A program made the position numbers and the translations under genes. From contig NZ_JAALJI010000001.1 of the NCBI RefSeq assembly GCF_011064595.1, positions 62,001-126,000 on the forward strand: a stretch of DNA of 64,000 bases. Reading direction: 5' to 3'. Of this stretch, positions 9,369 to 18,086 are shown in pieces; within the stretch, counting starts at the first letter, position 1; each line of letters starts with the position of its first letter. Under the pieces are notes generated by a model, which saw only the letters and a list, made by a program, of their open reading frames with translations, was not told the DNA's origin and did not search any database. The DNA is from Paludisphaera soli. GTDB taxonomy: Bacteria > Planctomycetota > Planctomycetia > Isosphaerales > Isosphaeraceae.

Positions 9369-10862
9369 ATGACCGATCGCGCGTTCCCTCGCGGCTGTTG
9401 CTCCCGCACCCGGCGGACCTTCCTGGCCGACCTCGGCATGGGGTTCACCGGGCTCGCCCTGGGCTCGATGCTGGCCGACGACGGCGTCGTGAGGGCCGCC
9501 GAGCAGACCGCCGGGCCGGTCCCCGACGGCCGCCCTCACTTCGCGCCCAGGGCGAAGTCGGTCATCTGGATCTTCCTGTCCGGCGGCTACAGCCACGTCG
9601 AGACCTTCGACCCCAAGCCCGCCCTGACGAAGCACGCCGGCAAGACGTTCGACAAGACGCCGTTCGAGAATCCGGTCCTCTCGCCGCTGCACAAGAAGCG
9701 GTTCCGGCAGGTGCAAGCGGCGGAGATCAACGTCCGCGACGTGTATCCGACCATCTACCCCATGCAGGTCGGCTTCAAGAAGGCGGGCCAGGCCGGGATC
9801 GAGATCAGCGACTGGTGGCCCCACCTGGCGACCTGCGTGGACGACCTCTGCTTCGTCCGCAACATGTGGACGACCGACAACGACCACGCGGCCGAGAACC
9901 AGATCCACACCGGCCGCCACCGGCTCGACGAGGTCCAGCCGTCGATCGGCTCCTGGGTCCATTACGGGCTCGGCAGCCTCAACGACGACCTGCCGAAGTT
10001 CACGGTGGTCGGCGGACCGGGGAACTCGACCCTGCGGCCGTCGATCGACTCCTACTACCTGGGCCCGCAGCATTCGGGCGTGCCCCTGGCCCTCGACCCC
10101 GCCAACCCCCTCCCCTTCGGCCGTCGGCCCGAGACCCAGTCCGAGGCCGATCAACGCCACGAGTACGAGCTGATCGGCCGGCTCAACGCGCTGTCCGCCG
10201 TCGAGTACCCCGAGGACCAGGCGCTCCGCGCCCGCATCCAGGCCTACGAGCTGGCCTTCCGCATGCAGGCGGCCGTCCCCGAGGCGCTCGACTTCAAGCC
10301 CGAGTCCGAGGCGACCACGCGGCTCTACGGCCTGGACCGCGACGCCACCCGCGTCGCCGGCCAGCGGCTCCTCACGGCGCGGCGGCTGGTCGAGCGCGGG
10401 GTGCGGTTCGTGCAGGTCTACCCCTCGGCCAACGGCTCGTGGGACTCGCACCAGAAGCTCCGCGAGAACCACACGAAGCTCTGCTCCGAGGTCGACCTGC
10501 CGGTCGCCGGCCTGCTGAAGGACCTGAAGGCCCGCGGGCTCCTGGAAGAGGTGGTCGTCGTCTTCTGCACCGAGTTCGGCCGCACGCCCGGCCTGGAGCT
10601 ACGGGCCGGCGGGACGGACGGCCGCGACCACCACCCCAACGGCTTCACCATCTGGATGGCCGGCGCCGGGTTGAAGCGCGGGTACGTCCACGGCGAGACC
10701 GACGAGCTGGGCTACCACGCCCTGGGCGAGGGCCACTACGTCACCGACCTCCACGCCACGGTGCTCCACCTCCTCGGCGTCGACGGCCGCCGCCTGGAAG
10801 TCCCCGGCCGCCGCCGCCTGGAGATCGACCACGGCCGGCCGATCCAGGAAATCCTCGCCTGA
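9369..10862 (+). CDS. DUF1501 protein, Tat-exported
   Basis: A 497-residue protein of the DUF1501 family, distantly related to alkaline phosphatase/sulfatase-like hydrolases. The N-terminus has a twin-arginine signal (RTRRTFLADLGMGFTGLALGS). Family blocks are visible: KSVIWIFLSGGYSHVETFDPKP early, GRHRLDEVQPSIGSWVHYGLG, and near the C-terminus CTEFGRTPG and GRDHHPNGFTIWMAGAG, then the DLHATVLHLLGVD tail. The conserved Asp/His/Glu residues could bind metal. It is the obligate partner of the DUF1549 gene upstream, 18 bases away, and is almost certainly in the same operon. Biochemical role unknown. Confidence 0.9.
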   Translation: MTDRAFPRGCCSRTRRTFLADLGMGFTGLALGSMLADDGVVRAAEQTAGPVPDGRPHFAPRAKSVIWIFLSGGYSHVETFDPKPALTKHAGKTFDKTPFENPVLSPLHKKRFRQVQAAEINVRDVYPTIYPMQVGFKKAGQAGIEISDWWPHLATCVDDLCFVRNMWTTDNDHAAENQIHTGRHRLDEVQPSIGSWVHYGLGSLNDDLPKFTVVGGPGNSTLRPSIDSYYLGPQHSGVPLALDPANPLPFGRRPETQSEADQRHEYELIGRLNALSAVEYPEDQALRARIQAYELAFRMQAAVPEALDFKPESEATTRLYGLDRDATRVAGQRLLTARRLVERGVRFVQVYPSANGSWDSHQKLRENHTKLCSEVDLPVAGLLKDLKARGLLEEVVVVFCTEFGRTPGLELRAGGTDGRDHHPNGFTIWMAGAGLKRGYVHGETDELGYHALGEGHYVTDLHATVLHLLGVDGRRLEVPGRRRLEIDHGRPIQEILA

Positions 10863-10889
10863 GCCGGCCGGATCCGGGCCGAGCCCCGG

Positions 10890-12578
10890 TCAGACCGCCT
10901 TGGGCGGCGCGACGTGAGGATCGGGCTCGATCGCCGGCCTCTCGGCGAACCGGGCGAGGATCAGCACGGCCAGCGCCATCGTCGCGTAGGCTGCGGACCA
11001 GTAGTAGGGGGTCTGGTAGGCCGAAGCCGCCCCTCGGCCAGTCGCCTCCAGCTCGGCGACCACCGCGGCCGGCGGCATCACCGCGCCCGACGGCAAGGGG
11101 GAGTGGATCACCCCGAACCAGGCGAAGGCCGCCCCCAACAGCAGGACGGCCACCGTCGCGCGGACGCGGCCGTCGATCAGGGTCGCCAGCCCCGCGCCCC
11201 AGAGCAGGCTCGTGACGATGAAGCCGCCGGAGAGCGTGGTGACCGACACGATCCAGTGCTGGACGTTCGGCGGCAGCTGGTCGAACGGCTTGCCGACCTC
11301 GGGGAGCACCTGGTTCACCGCCAGCAGCGCCAGGTACGCCAGCGCCGGCACGCACGCGAAGGCGACCGCCGGGTAGTGGCGGAACGGCGTCGCCTGGAAC
11401 GACTGCGCGGTGATCTCCAGGCCGATGAAGACCAGGATCGGGAAGACGACGGCCTTGGGGATCAGGAAGAAGATCCAATCGAAGCAGCCGAACACCCCCA
11501 CGGCGCCGATGAAGAGGGCCGTCCCCAGCGTGTACCCCGCGCGGGCGCCCATCGCCTTGTAGGCCGGGTGGCCGATGTACGGGGTCGACTGGATCACCCC
11601 CCCCAGGCCGCCGCCGACGAGCGTCGCCAGCCCCTCAGCGGCCACGATCAGGCCGGTCGGGTATTCGTCGCCGACGGCCGCCGCGCTTTCGGTGCAGTCG
11701 ACGCCGCCGACGACGGTGGCCAAGGCCAGCGGGATCGCCACCGGCAGGTAGCCCGCGGCCTCGCGCCAGTTCGCCTGGAACCAGGCCCACCAGCCGGCCA
11801 TCGGGAAGGGGAGCGAGAACCGCAGCCAGCCCTCGGGACGCCCCCCCTCGGCCCCGGGCCCGAGGCCGGCCAGGTGCATCCCGTAGTAGATGGCGCACCC
11901 CGCCGCCACCGCGCAGAGGACGCCCGGGGCGCGGTCGGGGAGCTTCCAGCGGGCCGACATCGTCGCCAGGATCACAGCCAGCGAGGCCAGCCCCGCCACC
12001 GGCTGCGCCGCGACGTCCAGGAGCGGCAGGAAGCTGATCAGCACCAGCGCGATCGCCGACAGCGAGCCCAGCAGCCCGGCGCGCGGCACCACCCGGCGGA
12101 TCCAGCCGCAGAACGGGGCGCAGGCCAGCTTGAACAGGCCGGAGGCCAGCAGCATGGCGATCCCCAGATACCAGGCGTGCTCGGCCGCCGCCGAGGCGTC
12201 CAGCCCACGGGCCTTCGCGGCGACGAACGCCGGCCCGAGGATCAGGAAGACCGAGCCGAACGTGCTGGGCGTGTCCAGCCCCAGCGGCATCGCCGTGACG
12301 TTCGAGCGGCCCGTGCGCCTGGCCAGGGCGAAGGCCATACCCGTGAAGATCAGGTCCCCCACCAGCACGCCGACGGCCGTCCCAGGGATCATCCGCGTGA
12401 GCACGAACTCGCGCGGGAACCCGAAGGCGACGACCAGCAGGCTGGTCATGAGGATCATGTCGCCGATGTTGTCGATCATCAGCCCGAAGAAGGCGTTCAC
12501 GTCGCCCGACCGGGCCCAGTCGTAGCGGACGCGGTCTTCGCGAGTGGGGGCGGGTGCGGGTGCGGCGGCGGTGCTCAA
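10890..12578 (-). CDS. NCS2/AzgA-like permease
   Basis: A 562-residue polytopic membrane protein with about 12-14 hydrophobic segments. The N-terminal segment (FFGLMIDNIGDMILMTSLLV), the block NVTAMPLGLDTPSTFG and the later block GGVDCTESAAAVGDEYPTG resemble the xanthine/uracil (NCS2, AGZA branch) permeases, which move nucleobases with protons. The start is TTG at 12578 with GAGGGGA about 10 bases upstream; no nearby ATG fits. It faces the DUF1501 gene convergently with a 27-base gap. The substrate is uncertain: a nucleobase is the family default, but divergent members with unknown substrates exist. Confidence 0.75.
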   Translation of the reverse strand: MSTAAAPAPAPTREDRVRYDWARSGDVNAFFGLMIDNIGDMILMTSLLVVAFGFPREFVLTRMIPGTAVGVLVGDLIFTGMAFALARRTGRSNVTAMPLGLDTPSTFGSVFLILGPAFVAAKARGLDASAAAEHAWYLGIAMLLASGLFKLACAPFCGWIRRVVPRAGLLGSLSAIALVLISFLPLLDVAAQPVAGLASLAVILATMSARWKLPDRAPGVLCAVAAGCAIYYGMHLAGLGPGAEGGRPEGWLRFSLPFPMAGWWAWFQANWREAAGYLPVAIPLALATVVGGVDCTESAAAVGDEYPTGLIVAAEGLATLVGGGLGGVIQSTPYIGHPAYKAMGARAGYTLGTALFIGAVGVFGCFDWIFFLIPKAVVFPILVFIGLEITAQSFQATPFRHYPAVAFACVPALAYLALLAVNQVLPEVGKPFDQLPPNVQHWIVSVTTLSGGFIVTSLLWGAGLATLIDGRVRATVAVLLLGAAFAWFGVIHSPLPSGAVMPPAAVVAELEATGRGAASAYQTPYYWSAAYATMALAVLILARFAERPAIEPDPHVAPPKAV

Positions 12579-12692
12579 GGCGGCGTCCCCTCGTGGCGTG
12601 TTGGAAGCCGAAAGCCGCCCGGCGCGCGTGCGGAGGGTCCACGTTTCCGACGGCGAGGAGAGGGCCGGGATGATCGCGATGGCTGAGCCAGT

Positions 12693-13529
12693 CTAACGCG
12701 CGGGCGAGTCCGCGTCCCGGGCCTCGTGCTCCTTCTTCGCCTCGGCCAGCTTGCGGAAGTCCTCGGCCAGGTTGAAGGCCTCGACCGACCCCGACTCCCA
12801 GAGGGGCCGCCGACGCTCCAGGGCCTCCTCGGACTTTCGGAAGTCGCCCCGTTCGCAGGCGAAGCGGGACAGTCGGGCGAGCGCTCCGTCGAGGCCCCTA
12901 CGCCCCCCCAGGTCGTGAGGCGCGAACGCGACTAGGGCCTGAGCTGCGTCGATCGTCGGCCCCAGCGCCTCGGACGTCCCGACGATGTCGCCCCCCTGCC
13001 AGCAGGCCTTCGTCGTCTGCGCCCAGGCCCATGTGAGCGCATGCAGTCGGGCCGCGACCAGGCGTTCCGGGATCGACGGCGCCAGGGCCTCCAACCCCGC
13101 CCTGGAGATCGCGCAGAGCTGCACGGCCCGCGGCAGGTCGCCTTCCTGCCGACGGGCCGCGGCTGCGAAGGCGAGGCCGTGCGCGAGCGTAATCCGCCCT
13201 TCGATTCCCCCTTCCCGGCCCAGCCTCTCGACGCCGCGCTCCAGGAACTCAACCGCGTAGGCAGCGTTGGTCGATCTCCCGCCGATCAGCGCCTCGGGCG
13301 CCCAGGCCGAGGCGGGTTCGACGACGATGGTCTCGGTCGCCGAGGCCAACCAGCCGCCGTCGACCGGGGGCCCGACGTCGGTCAATTCGGCCTCGATCGC
13401 CGCGTCCAACCGTCCCGCGAAGTCGGACCAGTCCTCCCGCTTGCGTTCCCGCTCGAGCCTCCGCCCAAGCACGGCCCAGGCGGCCAGCTCGGATTCACGA
13501 CCCCGGAGGCGCGCGGTCGAGCGGCCCAC
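12693..13529 (-). CDS. TPR-like tail fragment of the disrupted kinase gene
   Basis: A 278-residue helical, Ala/Leu/Arg-rich segment (repeated helices such as LARLSRFACERGDFRKSEEALERRRPLW). It resembles the C-terminal TPR tail of planctomycete Ser/Thr kinases. The only available start is GTG at 13529 and it has no good ribosome-binding site. The reading frame is continuous with the segment upstream through a single TAG at 13587-13589: the codons after the TAG read SRALDEVDALVRDQTERIAV and run straight into this ORF. I therefore take it as the end of one ancestral kinase gene. It may or may not still be translated on its own. Confidence 0.55.
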   Translation of the reverse strand: MGRSTARLRGRESELAAWAVLGRRLERERKREDWSDFAGRLDAAIEAELTDVGPPVDGGWLASATETIVVEPASAWAPEALIGGRSTNAAYAVEFLERGVERLGREGGIEGRITLAHGLAFAAAARRQEGDLPRAVQLCAISRAGLEALAPSIPERLVAARLHALTWAWAQTTKACWQGGDIVGTSEALGPTIDAAQALVAFAPHDLGGRRGLDGALARLSRFACERGDFRKSEEALERRRPLWESGSVEAFNLAEDFRKLAEAKKEHEARDADSPAR

Positions 13530-13586
13530 CGCGATGCGTTCCGTCTGATCCCGGACCAGTGCGTCGACCTCGTCGAGGGCGCGCGA

Positions 13587-14073
13587 CTAGGCTTCGGGGT
13601 CCGACGTCCATCGGGCGGCGTCGAGCAGGGACTCCGCGAGCAGTCTCCCGTCGAAGGTGGAGTCGGGGGCGAGCGCCAGGGAGTGGCGATGGGGCCCCAC
13701 GGCTTCGGCGTAACGGCCGTCGCCGTGGTAGGCCTGGCCGAGGAATCGCCACAGCTCCGCGGAATCGGGAGTCCGCCGGAGGGCCGCCCGGATCGCGTCG
13801 CGGGCCTCGGCGAAGGCCCGGCGAGCCTCCGCGAATCGGCCCGCCTCGCAGAGGACCTGCGCCCTCACGACCCGGGAATGGAGCAGCGACTCGATCGCGC
13901 CAGGGAGGTCGACGATCGGCGCGAGATGGTCGACGTGGAGGGCGAAAGCCCGCAGGCTCTCGTCGTGCCGCCGAGCCTGGCGCAACACGGACCCTCGATT
14001 GAACAGGATCGGGGCCGTCGCCCGGCGCGCCTGGGGGTCGTCGAGGCTGAGTTGGAGGATCGGCCCCACGCGT
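13587..14073 (-). pseudogene. middle fragment of the disrupted kinase (TPR-like)
   Basis: In the frame after the frameshift the sequence reads VGPILQLSLDDPQARRATAP and continues with TPR-like helices (RRHDESLRAFALHVDHL, AELWRFLGQAYHGDGRYAEA), ending DPEA before TAG. The sequence is protein-like, while the competing frame of the same stretch (ending at 13865) becomes Ser/Arg-rich junk. This identifies where the true frame moves. There is no start signal of its own. Confidence 0.6.
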
Positions 14074-15553
14074 GCTTCGCCTCCTCGCTCAGCATGTCGA
14101 CCTGATCGTATCGACCCAGGCGATTCTCCATCAGGCTCAGCCCGTAGGTCAGATTGGCGCGGGCGAGCTGCAGGCGGGCGTCCGTCGATCCCCGCTCGGT
14201 CAGCGGCCGCGACGCTCCGAGGATCGTCCTGGCCTGGTCCGCCACCTGGAGGAAGTGCCAGGGGGGCGGGTCGCCGGGCGTCTGCCCCACAGAGAGCACC
14301 ATCGACGCAGCAGCCTCGGTCCGGCCGCGGATCTCGGCCGCCGCCGTCGCGTCGGCCTCGATCCGGCGGGCCGCCGCCGGCGCGGCGGGGGCGGCGTCGA
14401 GCCGTTTCGCGCCGACGTCCCTCGCCCGGTCGCCCGCGACCGTCGCGACGAGGGACGCGGCGGCGATCGCCGCGACGAAGGGGGTCCGGGGGCGCGAAAG
14501 CCTTCGAGAGACGCGGCGGGCGGCGACCGGCCGGCCTTCGAGGAAGCGCCGGAGGTCCTCCGCCAGGGCAGCGGCCGAGTCGTAGCGGTCCTTCGGCCGG
14601 CGGCGGAGGCATCCGGCGATCACCGCCTCGAGCGCGCGGGGGACGCCGGGGGCGACCGTACCGACGGCCGGGGCTTCGGCGTCGAGCGTCAAGCGGACCG
14701 TCTCCAGGGGGCTCCGGCCGGCAAAGGGGGGGCGGCCGGCGACGAGCCGGAAGAGGATCGCCCCCAGGGCGAAGACGTCGGCCGCCTCGCCTACCTCCTC
14801 GGGCGGGGACTCGATCTGCTCGGGCGCCATGTAGCCCGGGGCGCCGCGGACGTGCAGGCCGTCGGACGTCGGCTCGTCGCTGATCTCCCGCGCCAGGCCG
14901 AAGTCCCCGACCACCGGGAGGCAGGCCTCCAGGGCGACCCCCTTCGGGCCGTGGATCAGCACGTTCGACGGCTTGAAATCGCGGTGGACCAGGCCTTCGC
15001 GGTGGATCGCCTCGGCCGCCTCGGCGAGCGGGACCACCAGCCGGGCCGCGACCTCGGGAGCGACCACGCCCCCCTTCCCCAGCCGATCGGCGAGCGTCCC
15101 CGCCTCGAAGTACTCCATGACGATGTAGGGCGTGCCCTCCGCCAGGCCGACCTCGAACATCCGGACGATGTTCGGGTGCCGCACCCTGGCCGCCGCCCTC
15201 GCCTCCCGGACGATCCGCCTGCCGCCCGAGCGCGAGCCCGCCTTCGGGAACTTCACCGCCACCCACTGGTCGAGGCCCTCGCGACGGGCCCGGTACACGA
15301 CCCCCGCCCCCCCCGCGCCGATCTCCTGGAAGTCGACCAGGCCCGATATGCGAGGCAGGGGGACGGCCTCCCCTTGCGGGTCGGCCTCGTGCGTCGCGGC
15401 GTCGTCGGTCGTCTCGCGTAGCATCCGACTCAGGTCGTCCCGGCATCGGTCGCAGCGTTCGACGTGGGCCGCGACCACGAGGTCCGCGTCTTGCAGGACC
15501 GCCGCCTCGGCGAGTCCTCGGAGCGACGCGGGGGGCGGACATCCGTCAGTCAA
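13865..15553 (-). CDS. Ser/Thr protein kinase with N-terminal zinc-finger-like motif
   Basis: A 562-codon ORF starting TTG at 15553, overlapping the end of the ECF sigma gene by 8 bases, which implies translational coupling. Residues 30-37 carry H-x3-C-x2-C (HVERCDRC), the zinc motif of anti-sigma-like zf-HC2 domains. The kinase domain follows: glycine loop GAGGAG near 79, Lys101 in VAVKF, HRDFKPSN at 190-197, DFGLA from Asp217, and GYMAPEQ. A transmembrane helix follows the kinase (FVAAIAAASLVATVAG). Roughly the last 65 residues, after the frameshift at about 14067, are out of frame. Known planctomycete sigma-kinase pairs suggest it regulates the adjacent sigma factor; this is inferred. Confidence 0.75.
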   Translation of the reverse strand: MTDGCPPPASLRGLAEAAVLQDADLVVAAHVERCDRCRDDLSRMLRETTDDAATHEADPQGEAVPLPRISGLVDFQEIGAGGAGVVYRARREGLDQWVAVKFPKAGSRSGGRRIVREARAAARVRHPNIVRMFEVGLAEGTPYIVMEYFEAGTLADRLGKGGVVAPEVAARLVVPLAEAAEAIHREGLVHRDFKPSNVLIHGPKGVALEACLPVVGDFGLAREISDEPTSDGLHVRGAPGYMAPEQIESPPEEVGEAADVFALGAILFRLVAGRPPFAGRSPLETVRLTLDAEAPAVGTVAPGVPRALEAVIAGCLRRRPKDRYDSAAALAEDLRRFLEGRPVAARRVSRRLSRPRTPFVAAIAAASLVATVAGDRARDVGAKRLDAAPAAPAAARRIEADATAAAEIRGRTEAAASMVLSVGQTPGDPPPWHFLQVADQARTILGASRPLTERGSTDARLQLARANLTYGLSLMENRLGRYDQVDMLSEEAKHAWGRSSNSASTTPRRAGRRPRSCSIEGPCCARLGGTTRACGLSPSTSTISRRSSTSLARSSRCSIPGS

Positions 15554-16175
15554 GGCCGTCGCCTCCCGGGGCCGTCGCGTCGTCGATGTCCGCCCGACCC
15601 GCCTCCTCCAGCTTCCGCTTGATCCGGTCGACGGCCCGATAGACGGCGGCGTACTGCATGCCCAGGTCCCTCGCCACGTCGGCGATCGGCTCGTCGCCGA
15701 TCGCGCAGCGGCGGAAGGCCGCCCAGGACGTCTCGTGGAACCGGGCCCTCACGGATTCCTCGATCCGACGGCCCCGCTCGGCGAGAGGGTCGGGACCTCC
15801 CCGCCCGGCCTCCGGAGCGGCCGCCTCCGGGATCCGGTCGAGCGGGACCTCGACGAAGGCGCGACGACGCGATCGGAGGAAGTCCACGGAGGCGTTCGCG
15901 GCGACCCGGCGGAGCCAGCCCCGGAAACGCCTGGAGGGATCGTATGCGAAGCCCCGGATGCGGCCCGCCAGCCGCAGCCAGACCCCCTGGACGACGTCGT
16001 CCAGGTCGTCGCGGCCGACCCCCGCCATGCGGCACCAGCCGCGGACCAGCGAATCGTAGCGGCCCACCAGGTCGTCCCAGGCGCAATCGTCCCGCCAGTC
16101 CCGGACCCGCGCCAGCAGGATGCCGTCGGTGGACGGTTCGTCATGGGCCGAGAACTTCCGATCGGCGTCGGGCAT
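15546..16175 (-). CDS. ECF-type RNA polymerase sigma factor
   Basis: A 209-residue sigma-70 family protein. The start MPDADRKFSAHD at 16175 has GGGAGA upstream; a longer frame to 16301 lacks support. Region 2 is visible (DDLVGRYDSLVRGWCR...DDLDDVVQGVWLRL...FRGWLRRVAANASVDFLRSRRR) and region 4 is a helix-turn-helix (PIADVARDLGMQYAAVYRAVDRIKRKLEEAG). It directs RNA polymerase to a specific promoter set. The kinase start overlaps its stop by 8 bases, so kinase and sigma are one unit. A perfect inverted repeat lies 130 bases upstream in the divergent region and could be part of its own control. Confidence 0.9.
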   Translation of the reverse strand: MPDADRKFSAHDEPSTDGILLARVRDWRDDCAWDDLVGRYDSLVRGWCRMAGVGRDDLDDVVQGVWLRLAGRIRGFAYDPSRRFRGWLRRVAANASVDFLRSRRRAFVEVPLDRIPEAAAPEAGRGGPDPLAERGRRIEESVRARFHETSWAAFRRCAIGDEPIADVARDLGMQYAAVYRAVDRIKRKLEEAGRADIDDATAPGGDGLD

Positions 16176-16304
16176 GGATTTCTCCCGGGCGCGTTCAGGC
16201 TCGCCGTAGATGTCGATGGGGACGGCGCGATCCGCGGTCGCAGGCCGCCTAGGAAAGCCACCGATCGCCGCGGTTGGGCATCCAAACCTAACAGCACGCA
16301 TTCA

Positions 16305-16321
16305 GAAATCAACCCGATTTC
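16305..16321. promoter_or_regulatory. inverted repeat, putative operator
   Basis: GAAATC-AACCC-GATTTC is a perfect 6-5-6 inverted repeat in the 180-base gap between the ECF sigma gene (minus) and the delta-60 repeat gene (plus). The surrounding stretch is AT-rich for this genome. It could be an operator or part of a promoter for either gene. No regulator can be named. Confidence 0.35.
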
Positions 16322-16355
16322 GACATGTAACGGCATTTTGCGAGGCAACCTCGAA

Positions 16356-18086
16356 ATGAAGCGTCCGCGATCGTTCCGCGCGTGCCCTGCACTCCAGGCC
16401 CTGGAGCCGCGAGGGCTCCTGAACGGCTCCCTCGACGCCACGTTCGGCGGCGACGGCCGCGTCTTGATCGATCTGCCCCCCAGGGAGGACGGCTCGCCGC
16501 AGCTGCCCACCGCGTTCGCCGCCGCCATCCAGGCCGACGGCAAGATCCTCGTCGCCGGTGAGGACCTGCACGGGCAGTCCTTCGTCGTCGCCCGCCTGAA
16601 TACCAACGGCACGCTGGACGCGTCGTTCGGCGTGGGAGGTGCGACCACGATCCCGATCCCCGGCGGTGTGCGCGGAGGGGAGGAGATCCTCGTCCGCGAC
16701 GACGGCAAGATCTTGATCGTCGGGTCCACCGGGGGATCCACCGAGTCGTTCGCGATCGCGCGCCTGGAACGCGACGGCACCCCCGACGTCACCTTCGACT
16801 CCGACGGCGTCGTCGTCGTCGGTGAGACGAGCTCGGTCGGGGGGGCCGCCTTGACGCCGGACGGCGGCATCCTGATCGGGGGCGAGCGGACGCGGTCGAT
16901 GGGCGCGACGATCCTGGTCCGTCTGTGTGCCGACGGCTCACTCGACCCCTCGTTCGGCGACGGCGGCCGGCTCGGCTCCGATGCCTTGCCCCCGCGAATG
17001 CGCGGGATCGACGCCCTGGCGGTCCAGTTCGACGGCGCGATCGTGGTCGCGGCGACGGGCCTCGGGGGGGGCCTCCTGGAATACGCCGAAGGCTATCTGG
17101 TCGCCCGGCTGGGGCCCTCGGGTTCGCTCGACACGAGGTTCGGCGTCGCCGGGATGGCAACCATCGACTTCGGCGTGTCGGGCGAAGTGCTCCACGACCT
17201 CGCGATCCAGGCGGACGGCAAGATCGTGGTGGCGGGCGAGGCGGGCGAGGGATTCGCGGTCGCCCGCCTCGGCCCGGATGGGACCGCCGACGTCGCATTC
17301 GACGGCGACGGCCGGGCGGTGATCGCCTTCGCCGATACGAGCGCCGCGCGGTCGGTGGCGATCGACGCCGACGGCCGAGTGATCCTCGCCGGGTTCGTCA
17401 ATGCGGCCGGGGTGACGGGTGCCTTCGGCTGGGACTTCGCCGTCGCCCGCCTGACCTCCGCCGGGGCGCTCGACCTCTCGTTCAGTTCGGATGGTCGGGC
17501 TACGGTCGATTTCGGCGAGAGCAACGCCCCGCGATCGGACGAGGCCGTCGCCGTGGCGCTTCAGGCCGAGGACGGCAAAATCGTCGTGATGGGCAGCTCG
17601 GACGACGTGCCGGGCTTCAGGACCGAGGCCCCATACATGTTCGCGGTCGCGCGACTCAAGGTCGTGGCTGATGGGGTGGACGAGCCTCCTATCGAGCGAG
17701 ATCCGCCCGAAAAGCCGATACCACGTCCCCGTCCCCGACCCTTCCCCGACCCACGGATCCACTTCTTTTACGGCCTCAGCAAGCGCCGGCGCCCTCACCC
17801 GTCCCGGTCCCCCGAACTCCGAGGTTTCCGAGGCGGATACCCCGGGACCTCTCGGCCGGCAGGATCGCGTCGGTTCGGCCGCGGCTCGCGGCCCTCCAGG
17901 AGGCTGCGGACGCCGCGGAAGGGGTGGACGCTTCGCCCCGCCTGGCCGCGCGTCCGGCGCGGCTCGGGTCGATGCGATGAGGTCGGTCGACGCCCCGGGC
18001 CGCCTCGGCGAGGGCGGCTCGGGGTGTTCGAAGCCGGCTTCAGTCGCCCTGCCGGACCCAGCTCTCGGGGAAGGTGGCGTGCATGA
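16356..18086 (+). CDS. LEPR-type delta-60 repeat beta-propeller protein
   Basis: A 576-residue surface or exported protein. The N-terminus MKRPRSFRACPALQALEPRGLLNG has the LEPR-xLL motif found at the start of many planctomycete secreted proteins. At least seven delta-60 (DUF5122) repeats follow, each built as ADGKILVAGE...FVVARLNTNGTLDASFG..G. The repeats fold as a beta-propeller of unknown ligand. After about residue 440 the sequence becomes Pro/Arg-rich (PRPRPRPFPDPR) and then Arg/Ser/Gly-rich, running 47 bases into the convergent sialidase gene. That tail looks like read-through past a lost stop. The start is ATG at 16356; the upstream extension of the frame lies over the sigma gene and is rejected. 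Confidence 0.8.
   Translation: MKRPRSFRACPALQALEPRGLLNGSLDATFGGDGRVLIDLPPREDGSPQLPTAFAAAIQADGKILVAGEDLHGQSFVVARLNTNGTLDASFGVGGATTIPIPGGVRGGEEILVRDDGKILIVGSTGGSTESFAIARLERDGTPDVTFDSDGVVVVGETSSVGGAALTPDGGILIGGERTRSMGATILVRLCADGSLDPSFGDGGRLGSDALPPRMRGIDALAVQFDGAIVVAATGLGGGLLEYAEGYLVARLGPSGSLDTRFGVAGMATIDFGVSGEVLHDLAIQADGKIVVAGEAGEGFAVARLGPDGTADVAFDGDGRAVIAFADTSAARSVAIDADGRVILAGFVNAAGVTGAFGWDFAVARLTSAGALDLSFSSDGRATVDFGESNAPRSDEAVAVALQAEDGKIVVMGSSDDVPGFRTEAPYMFAVARLKVVADGVDEPPIERDPPEKPIPRPRPRPFPDPRIHFFYGLSKRRRPHPSRSPELRGFRGGYPGTSRPAGSRRFGRGSRPSRRLRTPRKGWTLRPAWPRVRRGSGRCDEVGRRPGPPRRGRLGVFEAGFSRPAGPSSRGRWRA

Larger units (their letters stand above)
12693..15553 (-). pseudogene. Ser/Thr kinase gene interrupted by a frameshift and an amber codon
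   Basis: The whole span reads as one ancestral gene of about 950 codons. The kinase frame runs from 15553 to about 14067, where homology-like helical sequence continues in the -1 frame. Adding one G to the GGGG run (plus-strand CCCC at 14064-14067) would restore KHAWGPILQLSLDDPQ. That second frame runs to an in-frame TAG at 13587-13589 and then continues in the same frame to 12693. Two independent lesions argue for decay rather than programmed recoding, though the kinase domain itself is intact. A sequencing error could explain the homopolymer lesion but less easily the TAG. Confidence 0.65.

Noticed and set aside
7050-10472. 1140-codon open frame on the minus strand
   Set aside because: Antisense shadow of the DUF1549 and DUF1501 genes.
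14060-14080. Programmed -1 frameshifting in the kinase gene
   Set aside because: The GGGG run could slip, but no standard slippery heptamer or clear downstream structure is visible, and a later in-frame TAG fits decay better.
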